DNA from: Armigeres subalbatus
Lineage: Eukaryota > Arthropoda > Insecta > Diptera > Culicidae
NCBI RefSeq assembly: GCF_024139115.2
Contig: NC_085140.1
Coordinates: 50,369,907-50,433,906 of the forward strand
DNA: 64,000 nt
Reading direction: 5' to 3'
Shown: piece after piece, positions 43,041-55,924 of the stretch
How positions within the stretch are numbered: the first letter of the stretch is position 1
Layout of the letters: every line of letters starts with the position of its first letter
Made by a program: the position numbers and the translations under genes
The notes under the pieces: generated by a model
The model's input: the letters and a program-made list of their open reading frames with translations, nothing else
What the model was told of the DNA's origin: nothing
Databases searched by the model: none

Positions 43041-45330
43041 TCCCCAAAATTGTTCACGTGGTATATGGATCGCCCCTTAGAAGAATGTTTTGTCGAAGAT
43101 TTTTTTTTCTTTTCAAATTGATTTCATTGTCACTGAATTTCTATTTGTGATTTCATTCCTTAAATTTTCTAGCATTCACTTGATAATCTTATTTTATCAT
43201 GCGCTTCGAAATTAAATATTTACAGATCTAAAAAATGGGAATTCATGCATGTTTTTACTGGAATCCATAAGGAAGGAAATCATGAATTAAGACATGATTT
43301 GAAGAAACTTTTTTCCTATATTGTAAAAAGAGGTAAACCGTTCTTTCGCACCCTTTCACAAGCCACCAACAAGCGTGCAGCTATACATGTATTGTATATA
43401 TTAGAAATTGTATATATTAGAAAAAAGGGACCTAAATGGTTTTTGCATCTTGAATTGTCATTGGGCACGGCATGAGATGTTTCTCATTTACTATAAAAGG
43501 CGATTTTTTCAACTCCGCTTAGGCGTTAATCCGATTCAAGCGTACGGATAAGCACCACTTACATGTTGAGCAAACTTACAGAAATCGCTTGTTAAAACCA
43601 GATCAAGCGTGCCCAACCTTAGTGATGTCTAAGCACAGGCCGTGTATTTGGGGATCACTAAGAATATAATCCCATCAAGTATTGATCTAGCGAAACCACC
43701 GGACTATGAACTGTGTACTGCTGGTACCAGATCCTCGCCAAAATATAAAAGAGGTATGTTCCTAGGTGCATTCTTCCATGAATAATATGTTGTCTGACTC
43801 CGTTAAAATTTCAAGCCACATTCTATTGCTGAAAAATAATAAAGTTTGATGAGAGAACAAGCGGAGACAAATTATGATTCTCCCGGTATCCATTTCCGCT
43901 CCATTGTTTTGTTTGATGCTGTTTGATGATAAAACTTGGATAAAACATTCTACGAGAATGTTGCCATGTTGCCAGTGCTAAAACAAGCTCTGAGTTGACT
44001 GTGTAGACCAATTCATCTGAACTCTTGAGTGGTCTGAAATATTAGGAACATTCAATTTTGACATTCCTACACACATGAGTTGAACCGAGTAGTTCCGAAC
44101 TTACAATCCTTCCTCTGACGATTACAGGATGCAGGCGTGGCCGATCAACAAGCTGAGGTCAGTTTCGGAAAATTTTGGAGCTGACGATTATTTTGGAAAC
44201 ATAACTGTGGGAATATAATAAGACTAGAATAATTAATTGAACACCCTATTATATTGTTTTGAATTATTACCATTCTTGATAATTCTACACGAGGTTTTAA
44301 CAATGGTAGGATGAAGTTTGATGTGTATTCATCTTGACTAGAGGCTTCAAAAATTGAACGAAAGAGCAAATGCACCTATCGAAAAGAGCAGGTACGCGTA
44401 TATAGTTGTGGGTGCAAGAGAGAGAAAACATCACTAGGATGAATGCGTTTTGATGAGAAAAATGGATTCGGTCAGATCATTTAGTTTTCGTTTTTTGGTG
44501 CGTAAACACGCAAGTTGAATTTTGGCATCCGAGATAATTCGACTCGGATGATAAATTTGTTGGATACGTCAATTATTATTTAATATTATATATTATATAT
44601 ATTTAAGTTTTTGGTATTGACTAATTGTGTATCTTGACGAAGTTTGTGATAACGGATATCTTTTCTTGAACAATGTAAATGATTTTTTATTTCATTAGGG
44701 CGCTTATAGACTATTTTTGTTCGCCTCGATGATGATGATGGTATTTTATTTATTGATTTGTATTTTTACATTCTTTTGTGTAGTCTACAAATGTTTGAGA
44801 ATCGCGCGCGAATACAGGTATAAATGACTTTTTACGATTTTATGATCAATACTTGAAACATTTGGAACTGTTTGAAGGATACTATGAAAAGTAGTGAGCT
44901 CTCAGATAGAACGCGATTTTATCGAGACTTTTGGTATCTACGGAGAGGTAACACAAGTTTTGAATTTTTTCGAGTAAATTAAATTGATTGGTACTAGCGA
45001 GAATAGTTTGAGTACGCGCTTCTTGTCGAAACTTTTGGCATCATGCGAGAGGTATCACAAGTTTTGTAACTTAATCGGGCTCGCTGTACCACTGATGATG
45101 CTTGCAAAACTCTGTGGTGGAATTCAACTGTTTCTTTTTACTAACTTATGTTTTTTGCTGTACAGCGATGGTATATGTTAATGTTATTTATATCTGTGGA
45201 AATAATCGGATCGTTTATTGTTTGCCAAATCTGATTAAAATTGATCATTATTAATTATCTTAAGGATAAATCGTCTAGCTCAAACCTTTGTAGGGTATGT
45301 GGCGGGACCATCATCATCATCATCATCAAT
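43040..45330. other. Unassigned AT-rich DNA, no recognised gene
   Basis: No transposon protein, TIR or array found. 44580-44600 is an AT run (ATATTATATATTATATATAT). Short frames only. Confidence 0.5.
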
Positions 45331-45339
45331 AACATGTGA

Positions 45340-45640
45340 ATTTAGCTGAGAAATGCCTCAGATATTGCGGGTGTACAGACTACAGTTCTGCCACCTTTGC
45401 AAATGTTCGGCCGACAATGTCCATGTCATCCGCAAAACAAATAAATTGACTGGATCTGTTGAAAATCGTACCCAGCTCTCCGCATGACACCTTCTAACAC
45501 AATGTTGAACAACACGCACGAAAATCCATCACCTTGGCTTAGCCTCCGGCGCGATTTTGGTGCACACCATGCACCGTTGCTTTGATTAGTCTGGTTACTT
45601 CCCAGGGAACCTATTTTCGTACATTTTTTCAAGTTCATTT
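45340..45640 (-). pseudogene. Non-LTR reverse transcriptase palm fragment
   Basis: On the minus strand, KSRRRLSQGDGFSCVLFNIV and LEGVMRRAG, then after a frameshift IFNRSSQFICFADDMDIVGR and TFAKVAEL. This is the RT box GDGLSC-type region and the catalytic FADD of an endonuclease-bearing LINE. Both ends are missing. It may be the same family as the C-terminal fragment at 62760-63785, judging only by the usual pairing of these motifs. Confidence 0.8.
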
Positions 45641-45649
45641 ATTTGGTAG

Positions 45650-48020
45650 GATCATGCGCATATTACGGAGCCACGGTTCTTTTTGATATGTACAATCAAT
45701 AGCATTTTATCATTAAATGAGTAAGAGAGGGATATAAGCTAACGTGGTAACTCAAGGTTTGATTTACATTGTTCAAGGATGGATGAAACGTATACGTAGG
45801 GTTCGAGATCATGGAATTTCGGCAGCTCAGGAACGATATGGCGTGTCGTCGCGCTCGAGGATTGGTTCGACTGGGAACATCTTCCGGCTGGCCAGAGTGA
45901 CGGAGATCTTAAATATGTGAAATAAGAATTCTTCTTCTTCTTCAAAATGGCAGCTAACAATTCGTACGATTCATATCAAATATCAGTTTATAACATAACT
46001 ATCTATTTATTCTTCCAGTAGAACCATCTACTGTATTTTCGTTCATATTCCTTCAATACATTTACCCTCAAGACAAGACAATCAAATCTTTTACTTTCAG
46101 CGACGTAAATTAAACTTACCTCATCACTAATTTGTCACGCACTCAGAGAATTCAAAGACACCATTCCGTAGATCCAAAATAAATATGTTTACGATTCCAA
46201 ACAACCCTGCAATGGTGGTGACATAGAATTCTCTTACGTAATTGGTTGCATTCGAATCAGCATTAAAATCGTCGACCTCCAGCTCGTCATCATCAGAGAG
46301 AAGCCTTACACACGTTCTACCAATCAATCCTACCACGAACCAACATTGCTAGAGCGGCACATCTGAATCAGCATCGGAAAATCATCATCAGTGGCGAACG
46401 ACTGCTGCTGGTTGGTCGATATACGAAGCGATGTGTAATTGAGCTACTATGTAGCTACTGGGGAGATAATGGTCCAATATGCTGTTCCGGGGATCTCGTC
46501 AATGGACAACCATCTGTTGCAAAATGAGAGCTATGAGTGTGAAACCATGCGCCTCCATTGTGTTTCCACGGTAGACTTATGCAATTTTTTTCTTAGACAA
46601 TTAACCAAATTTAAATAGATTTACAATTAATTTATTTAAAACTATTCAGCAACTGTTAAGTTTCCACGATTGGCCATTTGTCCCCACCGGTGTTCTTAAT
46701 ACCTGTTTGCTCCACATAGAACGGTGTCATCGTCTTGAAGATATGCTGGTGACGATTACGTGCTGCTTAAAACAGCCATCTATCTTTGTGCGGAGCAATG
46801 ATCTTGCAGTTTCACATGTATCAATTGGAGCAGAAATTGCGGTTTTGCGCAGAAATTTGCGACCGAGCAACTTATTTGATCCGGTTGGCTGACGGAGAAT
46901 CGCATGACACGGATCGCTCTCTCAGCCTTCGGAATCGGATAGACAGTTGAACTTGCTGCTTGGAATGGAATTGAGGTGAGAATTCGGAATATGGACATTC
47001 GAATGGTATGTTGCTGCTGGAGGCGAGAACGCAATACAAAATGACCTTACGGCATACAAGTATGACTTTTGAGTCATCATCGTGTACCGCGGGGCATCGA
47101 AATCCGTACACTTAAGCACCTCAGTATGTGAAAACGGCTCTAGAAAATAGGCAACGAATGCGAACGAAGCGGTTAAAGCTGATACAGGAGCAAGAAGGCC
47201 TTTATTTATAAAGCGTTGCGCATTTGCACATTAAAAACTACAAAAAATATGATAAAGTAATGAATCAAACTCTGCGTTTGGTGGGTGGCGATTTGTTTTC
47301 GATTTATGTTGTTTTAATTTCAAAGCCTTCTTTCCATCTCAATGGCCTAAAAGCTTACTGTCAAGTAGATGAATAAGATAATATAAATTATTTGTAAATA
47401 ATAACTTTAAATCCTCTTTTATTTATTGACATTTCTTGAGGTTAACGGATTTTGGTTCCCCACGGTACTATGATGTAGCCCACATGAAAATCTTATGGAA
47501 TCAAATCACATTTTTCCGAAAAAATCACGTAATTTATAACAAAGGTAATATGGCAAGCAACATGGTTATACACTAAAGTGTTTAATATACACTAAACGAA
47601 TGATTTTACAGAAAGACAGAGTTACGCGATTACGATTCCAACCAATTGCAAGTACCATTAATAGATGTTTGACGTTTTCGAGAATAACAAAATTATCTAT
47701 CAAGTTTTTTTTTGTTCGGGATGAACCACTGCGTCTATTTCATTGTACTTTTGTAGTATACCCTTGATCTATCAAGTTAAGTACCCCCATCCCCGGTGCA
47801 GTCAGATGCAGATAAGTTAGATGGCATTAATTTATTATAACATTATCAAATCACAAAACAACAATAGAACAGATGAACAAAAATCAGCTTTCGATTATTT
47901 ATTGAACAGTGAGTGGACCGCTCTCGTGAAAACCGCATTACATTAAAATCATGATCAATCAAACTGGAGGTTGTCGAGCTCATTCATATCGAAAACTATT
48001 TGAAATTTTAATTTGACCAC
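45650..48020. other. Unassigned DNA, no recognised gene
   Basis: A minus-strand frame at 46127-46336 (LLSDDDELEVDDFNADSN, YVTTIAGLFGIVNIFILD) is protein-like but unrecognised and alone. 47700-47750 contains GTTCGGGATGAACCACTGCG, the inverse of a block near 50470-50490. Nothing else noted. Confidence 0.45.
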
Positions 48021-48025
48021 AAGAG

Positions 48026-48282
48026 GGGTCTTCCGTAGCTCAGTTACCATAAAGGACATTGGTAGAAGTGGGTGGGTTCGATATTCTCAACTCCCTTGGA
48101 AATAGGAAGCATGTTGTTCTGGCCATTACGGATTTGTAAGACCTTTACAGATTTTTAAACCATGTTTTACTCTTGAAGAGTACTTCAAAACGACCGCCAT
48201 CACTTCGATAAAAAAGCTAAACAAGGTTGCGAGACGATAATGTCCCAGTTGGGGTTCGGGAAACTAGTAAAAGAAAAAGAAG
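48026..48282 (+). mobile_element. tRNA-derived SINE, second family
   Basis: The head GGGGTCTTCCGTAGCTCAG (box A TAGCTCAGTTACC) and GGGTTCGATATTC (box B) resemble a tRNA. An unrelated body follows, ending GATAATGTCCCAGTTGGGG and a tail of AAAAAG units. The 3' part (GTCCCAGT..GGGG) resembles the 3' part of the Feilai copies, so the two SINE families may share a LINE partner. Confidence 0.65.
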
Positions 48283-50325
48283 TTAAATATATCAGGTCGG
48301 TTAGGAGCAAGTGACCATTAACGGACATTGCTCTTGATAACTTTCAACAACCCGGCCACAGAGCCAGATTGGCAGTTGCACTCTTGCGACCTATTTGACG
48401 CTGGCTAATTATTATCGATTCATTTCGAGGGGCACTCATATATTTTGATATCATCCGAATCGGTTTGATCGCACAAAATAATTGCTTTGCATCAACAAAA
48501 CCAATGAACGGTGCGCTTCTGGTTTGTGTGGTTGGCCTGTGTAATTGTAAAATTAGCGAAATGCATTAAACCGTCCGGTTTGCATAGTGAGCCTTCATTT
48601 AATCCGATTGGTGTGCAGTTCCAAAAAGCCAATTTGGTGGCACATTTTCCGGACCCATTCCGGACAACGATAATGCAGTTACAACCACTCAGCAAATGGT
48701 CAGTTATCATTCTCTTCGTACTGCCAAAATAGATTTTGGTTAGATTTTGTTAATAATCCTAAACAAGTGGTTGGCGAACTACCTGGTCGATCCATACAAT
48801 ACTGATTAAAGATATTTGTTTTTCGAGATTTTACCAAAATCATATTCAGTTACCTGCGTTAAGAGCATCCGTAACCTTGGTAATTATTTACAACGCCTTG
48901 TCAGAAATTGTAAACAACCAAGCGAAATGCGTACCAAGCGCGTGTTTATGCACACGTGTGCTCCCTTCAGTAAACAGTAGGCCCACTCCAATTTCCTAAA
49001 TTCGACGACTCAAAGTGTTGTGTTTCATTCCCCGCGGGCTTCAAAATCCTCCAATTTACGAGCTTTGAAGCTACCCACCGCACGCCTCATTCCCGTGCCA
49101 TCGTATTTCGATTAGGGCGCCACCGCCGCCAATAAACGCCAATCAAACAACCGTATAACTCCTCTACTAAAAACAACACCAAACGAGAATAGGGTGTTCG
49201 ACAACAATGTTTGGCGTTTTTATTTCTACAATTGGCTTATACATAAATGATGTCTGCAAAGAATTGAACGTTCTCATCCGCGCTCCCGTCATGTTGTTCG
49301 TGTATATGGTCTTGAAATGTTGCACGTCCTTCTTTGTTAGAAATTGACTTGCTTCCAAGAAGCTGCCGAAACTGCCAAACTAACCACATGACGAATTGGC
49401 CCTTTCCCCTATATTCCGGTGTCAGCCGTCTTCGTTCGTTCCAATCGCTCTCGTTCGATTTGGTTAAGCTTTGGGTTGAATCCGCTCGCCTGTCGAATTC
49501 TCCGTCGAAGGTAGACGGCGCGTAGATCGGATGGAACGCTCGCTCTGTCTATCTTACCTTCTTCAGCTCGACTCGACTACGGCCGTAGACCGCAAGCTCT
49601 GGCAGACAAGCCGGTAGTGGCTGGCAATTTTCTTCGCGCCTCCGCAAATCAACCGAATAAATCAATTAATCTTGTTTCGTGCTGAAGATGATGATGTTGA
49701 TGAGTTGAGTCTGGATGGGGCTGGGGCTGGCTGGTGCGTAATCAAGAGGCACGTGGAGTACTGAAACGAACCAGACAGCGAGGAATCACCGGCCGTAACG
49801 CTTGTGTGGAGCAAACTTTGGCGTGGCGACGTTGGATCGGATGGACAATTTGGTTCATTGATGGGTTTCCCAGTTTGTTTGTTCTTTTCGGTTCGCATTA
49901 ATTTGTTTGCTTCAGTTGGCAGCTTTCGACTTGACTGGAAATTATTTCAACAGTTTTGATAATTTGTTTCACGTTATAGATACCGACTTCCCCTAATGTT
50001 ACTTTAAAGCCATTGATGGAATCAGTTCAAAACAGTCTCTATGAGGATGTCCCTGATGGAAGTGTTATTTTCTGCTAAATAAAGATGCTGGCTACATCTT
50101 TATTCGATGGCAGGGGTCAAATTAGAGAAACATGGACAGTTGCCAGTGTTGTTCATCTCGTTACTTCAGCCACCATTGTTACCGAATCAAAACTAAGAAA
50201 CACCAATTCCCGGTCATTGTAACACTTTCAGCTGGATATTATAAATAGAAAATTACTTAGGAATTTTTAGTGTTTCCATTTCTCATAATGAGAGTCTACT
50301 TAATAGTCAAGTCGAGAATGAAAAA
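48283..50325. other. Unassigned DNA, partly GC-rich, no recognised gene
   Basis: 48990-49130 and 49420-49650 have higher GC and read like single-copy or promoter-proximal DNA. No gene model can be supported. Frames overlap on both strands without domains. Confidence 0.45.
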
Positions 50326-50329
50326 CTGT

Positions 50330-50490
50330 AGACGGCCTTACTGCTGAGATCGAAATACTTATCTGCAAAATTACAATCAAGTGGTGGAATCAAATGGGAC
50401 ATCAATAAATTGTCTTATGAGAAGAGGACAGAAACAGGAAACACAAACAAAAAGTCCAATGTAATGGATGCAGTGGTTCATCCCGAAACC
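50330..50490. repeat. ATACGTATTTCG foldback family, diverged single arm
   Basis: Minus-orientation copy: GACGGCCTTACTGCTGAG, ATCGAAATACTTATCTGC, AAGTGGTGGAATCAAATGGG, then a terminal GCAGTGGTTCATCCCGAA. Only one arm of the foldback is present. Confidence 0.65.
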
Positions 50491-50519
50491 AGCTAAAGTC
50501 GACTCTCTACATTTCAATT

Positions 50520-51385
50520 TTGAATGGTCATTTGGCCGAAGAGGACATCTGGCCGAAAATGCGAAATGTTCGTTTTACATGTTTGAAATATTCGTTTGAC
50601 AGAAAGGATTATTTGACCGAAAATGGCCAAAGTTTTTTTTTTCATACTCAAATAAAGTAATTTTTTGCACATGAATGAAAGTTTATCAATAAATGCTCGG
50701 TCAAAGAACCATCATAGCAAAAATTATTTTCGGTCAAATGACCTATAAGGCCAAACGACTTTTTCGTTTCGGCTGAACGACATTTACTGTTATTTGTCCA
50801 TTTCAGCTAAATGATAATTTTGGCCCGATGGGTTTTAGGCTAAAGGTTTGTTCTGACAAATGACAAATTCGGCTGAACATTTTACGATGTTAAGGCCTTC
50901 GGCCAATTGGCCCTTCCAGCGTTAACCGTCGTAAGCCATTAGTTCGAATGCCGCTTGACCGAATAACTCGTTAAGCCGAAGGTAATCTAGCGAAGTTACA
51001 TTAGGCCAAATTGAACGTTTGTCGGAAACAGTTGTTCGGTCGGAAATGTCATTTGGCATACAGCTAAAAGAGACATTCGGTCGAACTGGCCATTTGCCCT
51101 AACAGGTCACGTGGGCGGAAATATCGTTTGACCAAATAAATCAATAAGCCGAAAATGTTTTTTGGTTGAAATGGTCGTTTGGCAGAATGCGCCATTTGAC
51201 CCAAAAATATCCTTTCTGCAACAATCTTTTCGACCAAACGGCATTTTCTGCCGTATGGAGCTGTAGACCATATAACATTTTCGGACAAACAACTTTAGGC
51301 TAGGCCCATCTTCGGCCAAATTGTTTGTTCGGTGAAATGGCACATTCGGCCAAACAACTTTCAGCCTTGTGGTCTTCGACCAAAA
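50520..51385. repeat. Degenerate GGCCGAA/TTCGGC minisatellite
   Basis: Nearly 0.9 kb of eroded TTTGGCCGAA units in both orientations, an old relative of the array at 42660-43035. Confidence 0.8.
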
Positions 51386-51439
51386 ACGTTCAAAAATTCT
51401 TGAAATTTTAGAAATTTAATGAAGTTTTAAAGGAAAACA

Positions 51440-51665
51440 TTGGTATTTTTACGGAAAACTCTTTGGAGTTTCAACGTGATGTTGTAGTGATATCATTCGG
51501 GAAACTCTAAGGGAATTGCACAAAATCTTCAAATTTGAATCGGCGTGAAACATTAAAGATCAGGGGCGTGACCAATTTTAAACGGCGGCGCGCCGATGTG
51601 AAAATATCGCCGGCGGCTTGCCAAAAACTGTCTGTGGCGGCGCACATCTCTAGCCCAGTTCTGTT
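51440..51665. repeat. GGCGGCGCGCCGATG dispersed repeat, copy 2
   Basis: Shares with 35700-36000 the order TTTTACGGAAAACTCTTTGG, GAAACATTAAAGATCAGGGG, TTTTAAACGGCGGCGCG, ATCGCCGGCGGC and a terminal GCGCACATCTCTAG. Confidence 0.65.
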
Positions 51666-51892
51666 TTCTCTATACACCAATGCGTGATATTAACTTAATT
51701 TCACTTTTTTACAGTTCACAGAGTTTATTTTCAAGGTGTTAGATCTATAATCGATAGGCCGGAAATAAAAATTCATATTTTCTGTCCATTCAAAGCATAT
51801 TCCACAGGGGTACCGGTTGCACAGAGCTCGCTTATGTGCGTGGTGCTGGAAATTTGATTTTATCAGCACCCGCTAAGCTGCGTAGGGCGATG

Positions 51893-52010
51893 GAGGTCCT
51901 TCATAGCTTAGTAAGGGAAGCAGCTGTCTAGCGTACTGGTTTCGTAGAATCAAACCCTACCGAAGGAAGTGGTTACCCTCCAATACATTTTTGAACTAAA
52001 TCTGTCACAT
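51893..52010 (+). mobile_element. tRNA-like SINE head, 3' limit unclear
   Basis: GGTCCTTCATAGCTTAGTAA (box A-like) and, after CTGTCTAGCGTACTGG, GTAGAATCAAACCCTACC (box B-like) follow the tRNA spacing. Downstream sequence has no clear tail, so this may be a truncated SINE or an old tRNA-like relic. Confidence 0.5.
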
Positions 52011-53000
52011 GTTGTGCATATACAATCGAGTATCAGGCATCATAATTTCCGTTTTAAGTCATTTTGATTCGAATATTCCAGTGATATGCTTTGATTCCTA
52101 CCATAAATCAAACACAGAAGTCATCAATATTCTTAATAGATCTCAAAACAGTTTTTCCCGAAGCAGAAGAAGAGACAAAGTTCCTGAAATAAGTGTAAAC
52201 TGTAAAACTACATTAACTTGCGGTACTCTATGCTTCTGGAAGATTGATTCAGCAATTGGGTGAAACGGGCTACAGAGGCAGAAAACGATGAAAAGTTTCT
52301 CCTTTGACAAAAGCTGAAGTAAACAAGCCGATATGTCGGCAATCATTACCGTTTGTGTGCTAATTGCATTCTTATCTGAATCAAAGTTGACTTTCTGCAT
52401 TTTTTTGCACACTACGTTTTATTTTTATATTAATTATGGATCTCTTTTTTATTTCCAGGTAATAATTTGACAGATGAGCAACACTTGAATGGATGTTCAG
52501 CCGATGATTCGTGAGTTATGCATAAGAAACATCTCTATTTATAAAAATGAGTTCCGATCTATTTAGAAGATTTCCTCACTACGATGTTCATTTTACCACT
52601 AGGCAGTGTTCATTTCACCCACACTATTTTTATACATACGAAATATCGATGTTTTTTTTTATTTCGAAGAAAAACTATATAAAACAATGTTTATTGGCGA
52701 AAAATCGTTCAGTGCAATAAGAATATGATTTAAATTGTTGGACCAAGTGGTAAAACTAACTAATTATCCTCGTTTTATGATTGAATTCAATGCAAGTCTT
52801 TAACGTGTTCATTTTACCACCTGTTCCCCCAAATGATTGACAGATCGAAAAAAAACAACCCGAGCAAGATCTGACAGGTTCGTTTAGCATTTTATAAAAA
52901 AATATGACTAATGAGAAAACATATAGTAATTAGGTAGATGGAGCCGAACGCGTATTTTTTTACAAGGAGTAATATATTAAGGGCGCCACACACGCTCCGA
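52011..53000. other. Unassigned AT-rich DNA
   Basis: GTTCATTTTACCAC occurs near 52585 and 52807 in the same orientation. No gene recognised. Confidence 0.45.
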
Positions 53001-53110
53001 CATGTTGTACAACTTTGACTCTGCCCCCAAGTTTATAAGACCAATTCAGTTTGTACAACCGTCTGACGAACAGTTGGTACAACCAAAACTCCAACAACCG
53101 TATTTAGTCA
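53000..53110. repeat. GTTGTACAAC-TTTGACTC repeat, left of the minisatellite
   Basis: ATGTTGTACAACTTTGACTC and CTGCCCCCAAG here are echoed in direct orientation at about 55710-55745 (GGTTGTACAACATTTGACTC, CGCCCACCACAAG). The large minisatellite lies between them. Confidence 0.6.
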
Positions 53111-53139
53111 TTTTCTTTCTGTATATGCTGATGTGTCTG

Positions 53140-53335
53140 GTGTTTTTTCACGAATTTTGAATTGGATGAATTGAATTGGAATGAATTTGGATTGGAGAGC
53201 AATTAGATTGGATTTGAATTGGAATGGGATTATAATTAGATTAGTTGTGGATTGAATTGAATTTTATTGGAACGTGATTGGCATGTTGAAATGTTGAATT
53301 TTTTTTAAAGTTGAAATTGTATTTGTTTGTGATTG
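53140..53335. repeat. TTGGAAT low-complexity tract
   Basis: Irregular GAATTGGATT/GGAATTG units leading into the minisatellite. Confidence 0.75.
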
Positions 53336-53339
53336 GAAT

Positions 53340-55210
53340 TTTCACAGTTCATACAGGAATTCCTCCGGACACTCATCCCGGAAGTTTATTCTGGAGTTCC
53401 TTCAGAATATCCTACAGAAATTTCGCCGGAAGTTCCGTCCGAAAGTTCTTCCCGGAATTCCTCTGGAAGCTTCCCCTGAATTTCTCCATAAGTTCCTCTC
53501 AGAATTTATCCGGAAGTTCCTCCCTGAATTCCTCCGAAAGCTCCTCCCGGAATTTCTCTGAAAGTTCGTCTCGTAATTGCTCCGGAAGTTCCTCCAGAAA
53601 ATAAAATTGGATTGTTCCAAGCTCAAGTTCCTCCGAAAATCCCTCCGGAACTCCTCAGGAAGTTCCTCCCACAATTCCTCCGGAAGTGCCTCCCGGAATT
53701 CCTCCGAAGTTCGCAATTCATGATCATCTCAGAATTCCTCCGACAGTTTTTCCCGGGATTCCTCTGGAAATTCCTCCAGAAGTTCCTCCCGGAATTCCAC
53801 CAAAAGTTCCTCCAAGAATTGCTCCGGAAGCTCCACCCGGAATTCAACCGGAAGTTCCTCCTGGAATTTCTGCGGAAGTTCCTCCAGGAATTCCAACTGA
53901 AGTTTCTCCCGGAATTCCTCCGGAAGTTCCTCCCAAAATTCCTCCAGAAGTTCCTACGGAAGTTTCTACCGAAATTCCTCCGGAAGTGCCTCCTGGAATT
54001 CCTTCAGAGTTCCAAATTCAAATTTCTCTCAGAATTCCTTCGAAAAATCTTCTCGGATTTCCTCCGGAAGTTCCTCCCGGAATTACTCCGGAAGTTCTTC
54101 CCAGAGTTCCTCCGGAAAATCCTCCCGAGATTCTTTTGGAAATTCCTCCGGAAAATCCTCCCGGAATTTCTCCGAAAGCTCTTGCCGGAATTACTCCAGG
54201 AAGTACTTCCCGGAATTCCACCGGAAGTTCCTTCAAGCATTGCTCCAGAAGCTCAACCCAGAATTCAACCGGAAGTTCCTCCTGGAATTCCTGCAGAAGT
54301 TCCTTCCGGAATTCCTCGAAAAGTTCCTCCCGGAATTCCTCTGGAAGTTTCTCCCGGAATTCCTCTGGGAATACCTCCGGATGTTTCTCCCGGAGTTCCT
54401 CCGAAAATTCCTCCCAGAGTTCTTCCGCAAATTTCTCCCAGAGTTCTTCCACAAATTTCTCAAGGAAATTCTCTGGAAAATCCTCCAGGAATTCCTTCAG
54501 AAATTCCCTTACGAGTTTCTCCGGAAATTCCTCCCCGAATTCCAAAATTCCTCTTTGAATTACGAATTTCTTCCAGGAATTCCGAAGTTCCTCCCGGAAT
54601 TCCTCCATGAATTCCTCATCACGGAATTCCTCAGGAAACCTCTACAGTAATTGCTCCGGAAATTCCACACGGAATTCAACCGTAAGTTCCTCCAGATGTT
54701 CCTCCCGGAATACCTCGGGATGTTTCTACCAGAGTCCCTCCGGAAATTCCCCCCGGAGTTCCATAGTAATATCCTCCAGGAAATCCTCTGGAAGCTTCTC
54801 CAGGAATCCCTTCAGAAGTTCCACCAGGAATTTCTCCGGAAGTTCCTTCAGAAATTCACTCGTAAATTACTCGTTGCGCCAGAAATTCATAGTAAATTCC
54901 TCCACGAATTTCTGTGGAAGTTATCGAAGGATTTCCTCCGGAAGTTTTTCAAAGAGTTTCTACGGAAGTTCCTACAGGAATTCCTCCTGAAGCTCCTGCA
55001 GGAATTTCTCCGGTAGTTCCTTCAGGAATTCCACAAAATGTGCTTCCCGGAGTTCCTCTGGATGTTTGTCTCCAGAATTTCCTCAAGGAATTCCTTCGGA
55101 AGTTTCTCAATGAATTGCTCCGGAAGTTCCTCTAGAAGTTCTTCCATGTATTCCTTTTGGAGAGTCCTCCTTGAATTCCATTTGAAAGTCCTCAATGTAT
55201 TCTTCCTGAA
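53340..55210. repeat. GGAATTCCTCCGGAAGTTCCTCC minisatellite, ~1.9 kb
   Basis: Well over 100 units of about 12-15 bp based on GGAATTCCTCC and GGAAGTTCCTCC. Because the unit length is mostly divisible by three, all frames stay open for hundreds of codons on both strands (up to 332), giving PPGIPPEVPPG, LRKFLPEFLRK and GRNFRRNSGR type repeats. The presence of such frames on both strands argues that none is a gene. Confidence 0.95.
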
Positions 55211-55669
55211 ATGATTTCGAACGTTTTTTTTTCTTCTTCAATCTGTGGATTTTCCATAGAAGATTTTCTCTAGAAATTTTTCTGAGAATCTGTCAATGAA
55301 TTCCACTAAAAGTGTCATCAAAATTTCAAGCGTGAATTCTTCCGAAAACTTCCCCGGATTTTTTAAGATATGCTCCCTATAATTCTATAAAAGTTCTCTC
55401 TGGAGTTCCTCCAGAAAATCCCCTAAAACTTTTTTAAATTACTTCTCCAACTCAACGAACCTTTTTAAATTACCTACTCAATCACAGAATTTCCCGCTGA
55501 AAATCCCAGAAAAAAATCTCCAGATAGTGGAGGTATTTTTAAATGAAGTTCATTTAAGTTTTTCATAAAAACTCTGACTCTGAAATTCTTGAAGGAATAT
55601 CTATTGGCGTTATAGGAGCATTCCCAACACTTTCTACTCCTGGGTATTCCACCAGAAAAATTGAAAACA

Positions 55670-55870
55670 ACAGTGTTGTACAACAACCCCACACACAATG
55701 TAACTTGGTTGTACAACATTTGACTCCGCCCACCACAAGTCGGAGCAAAATCAAACTGTTTTAATTTCATCCGACCAACTTTGCAACTTTGAAACCGTCC
55801 GTCCGACAGTCGTACAACTTCCCTACAGACGATCCAACATTACTCCGACTCAACCAAATTTCCCGGGGGT
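55670..55870. repeat. GTTGTACAAC-TTTGACTC repeat, right of the minisatellite
   Basis: Two GTTGTACAAC palindromes (about 55675 and 55713) followed by TTTGACTCCGCCC and later ACCGTCCGTCCGACAGTCG, matching motifs of 53000-53110 (CCGTCTGACGAACAGTTGG). Confidence 0.6.
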
Positions 55871-55924
55871 TGGAGCTACATGGCAGTATACCGGAGTGTG
55901 AGACTCTCACCCACTAAACCCTCC

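Noticed and set aside
42651..43057. FGRKGHLAER repeat frames resembling a repeat protein
   Set aside because: The 15 bp GGCCAAATGACCCTT minisatellite explains them, and similar frames appear wherever the motif occurs.
53612..54610. 332-codon proline- or phenylalanine-rich frames and their minus-strand counterparts
   Set aside because: They lie entirely in a 12-15 bp minisatellite and occur in several frames on both strands.
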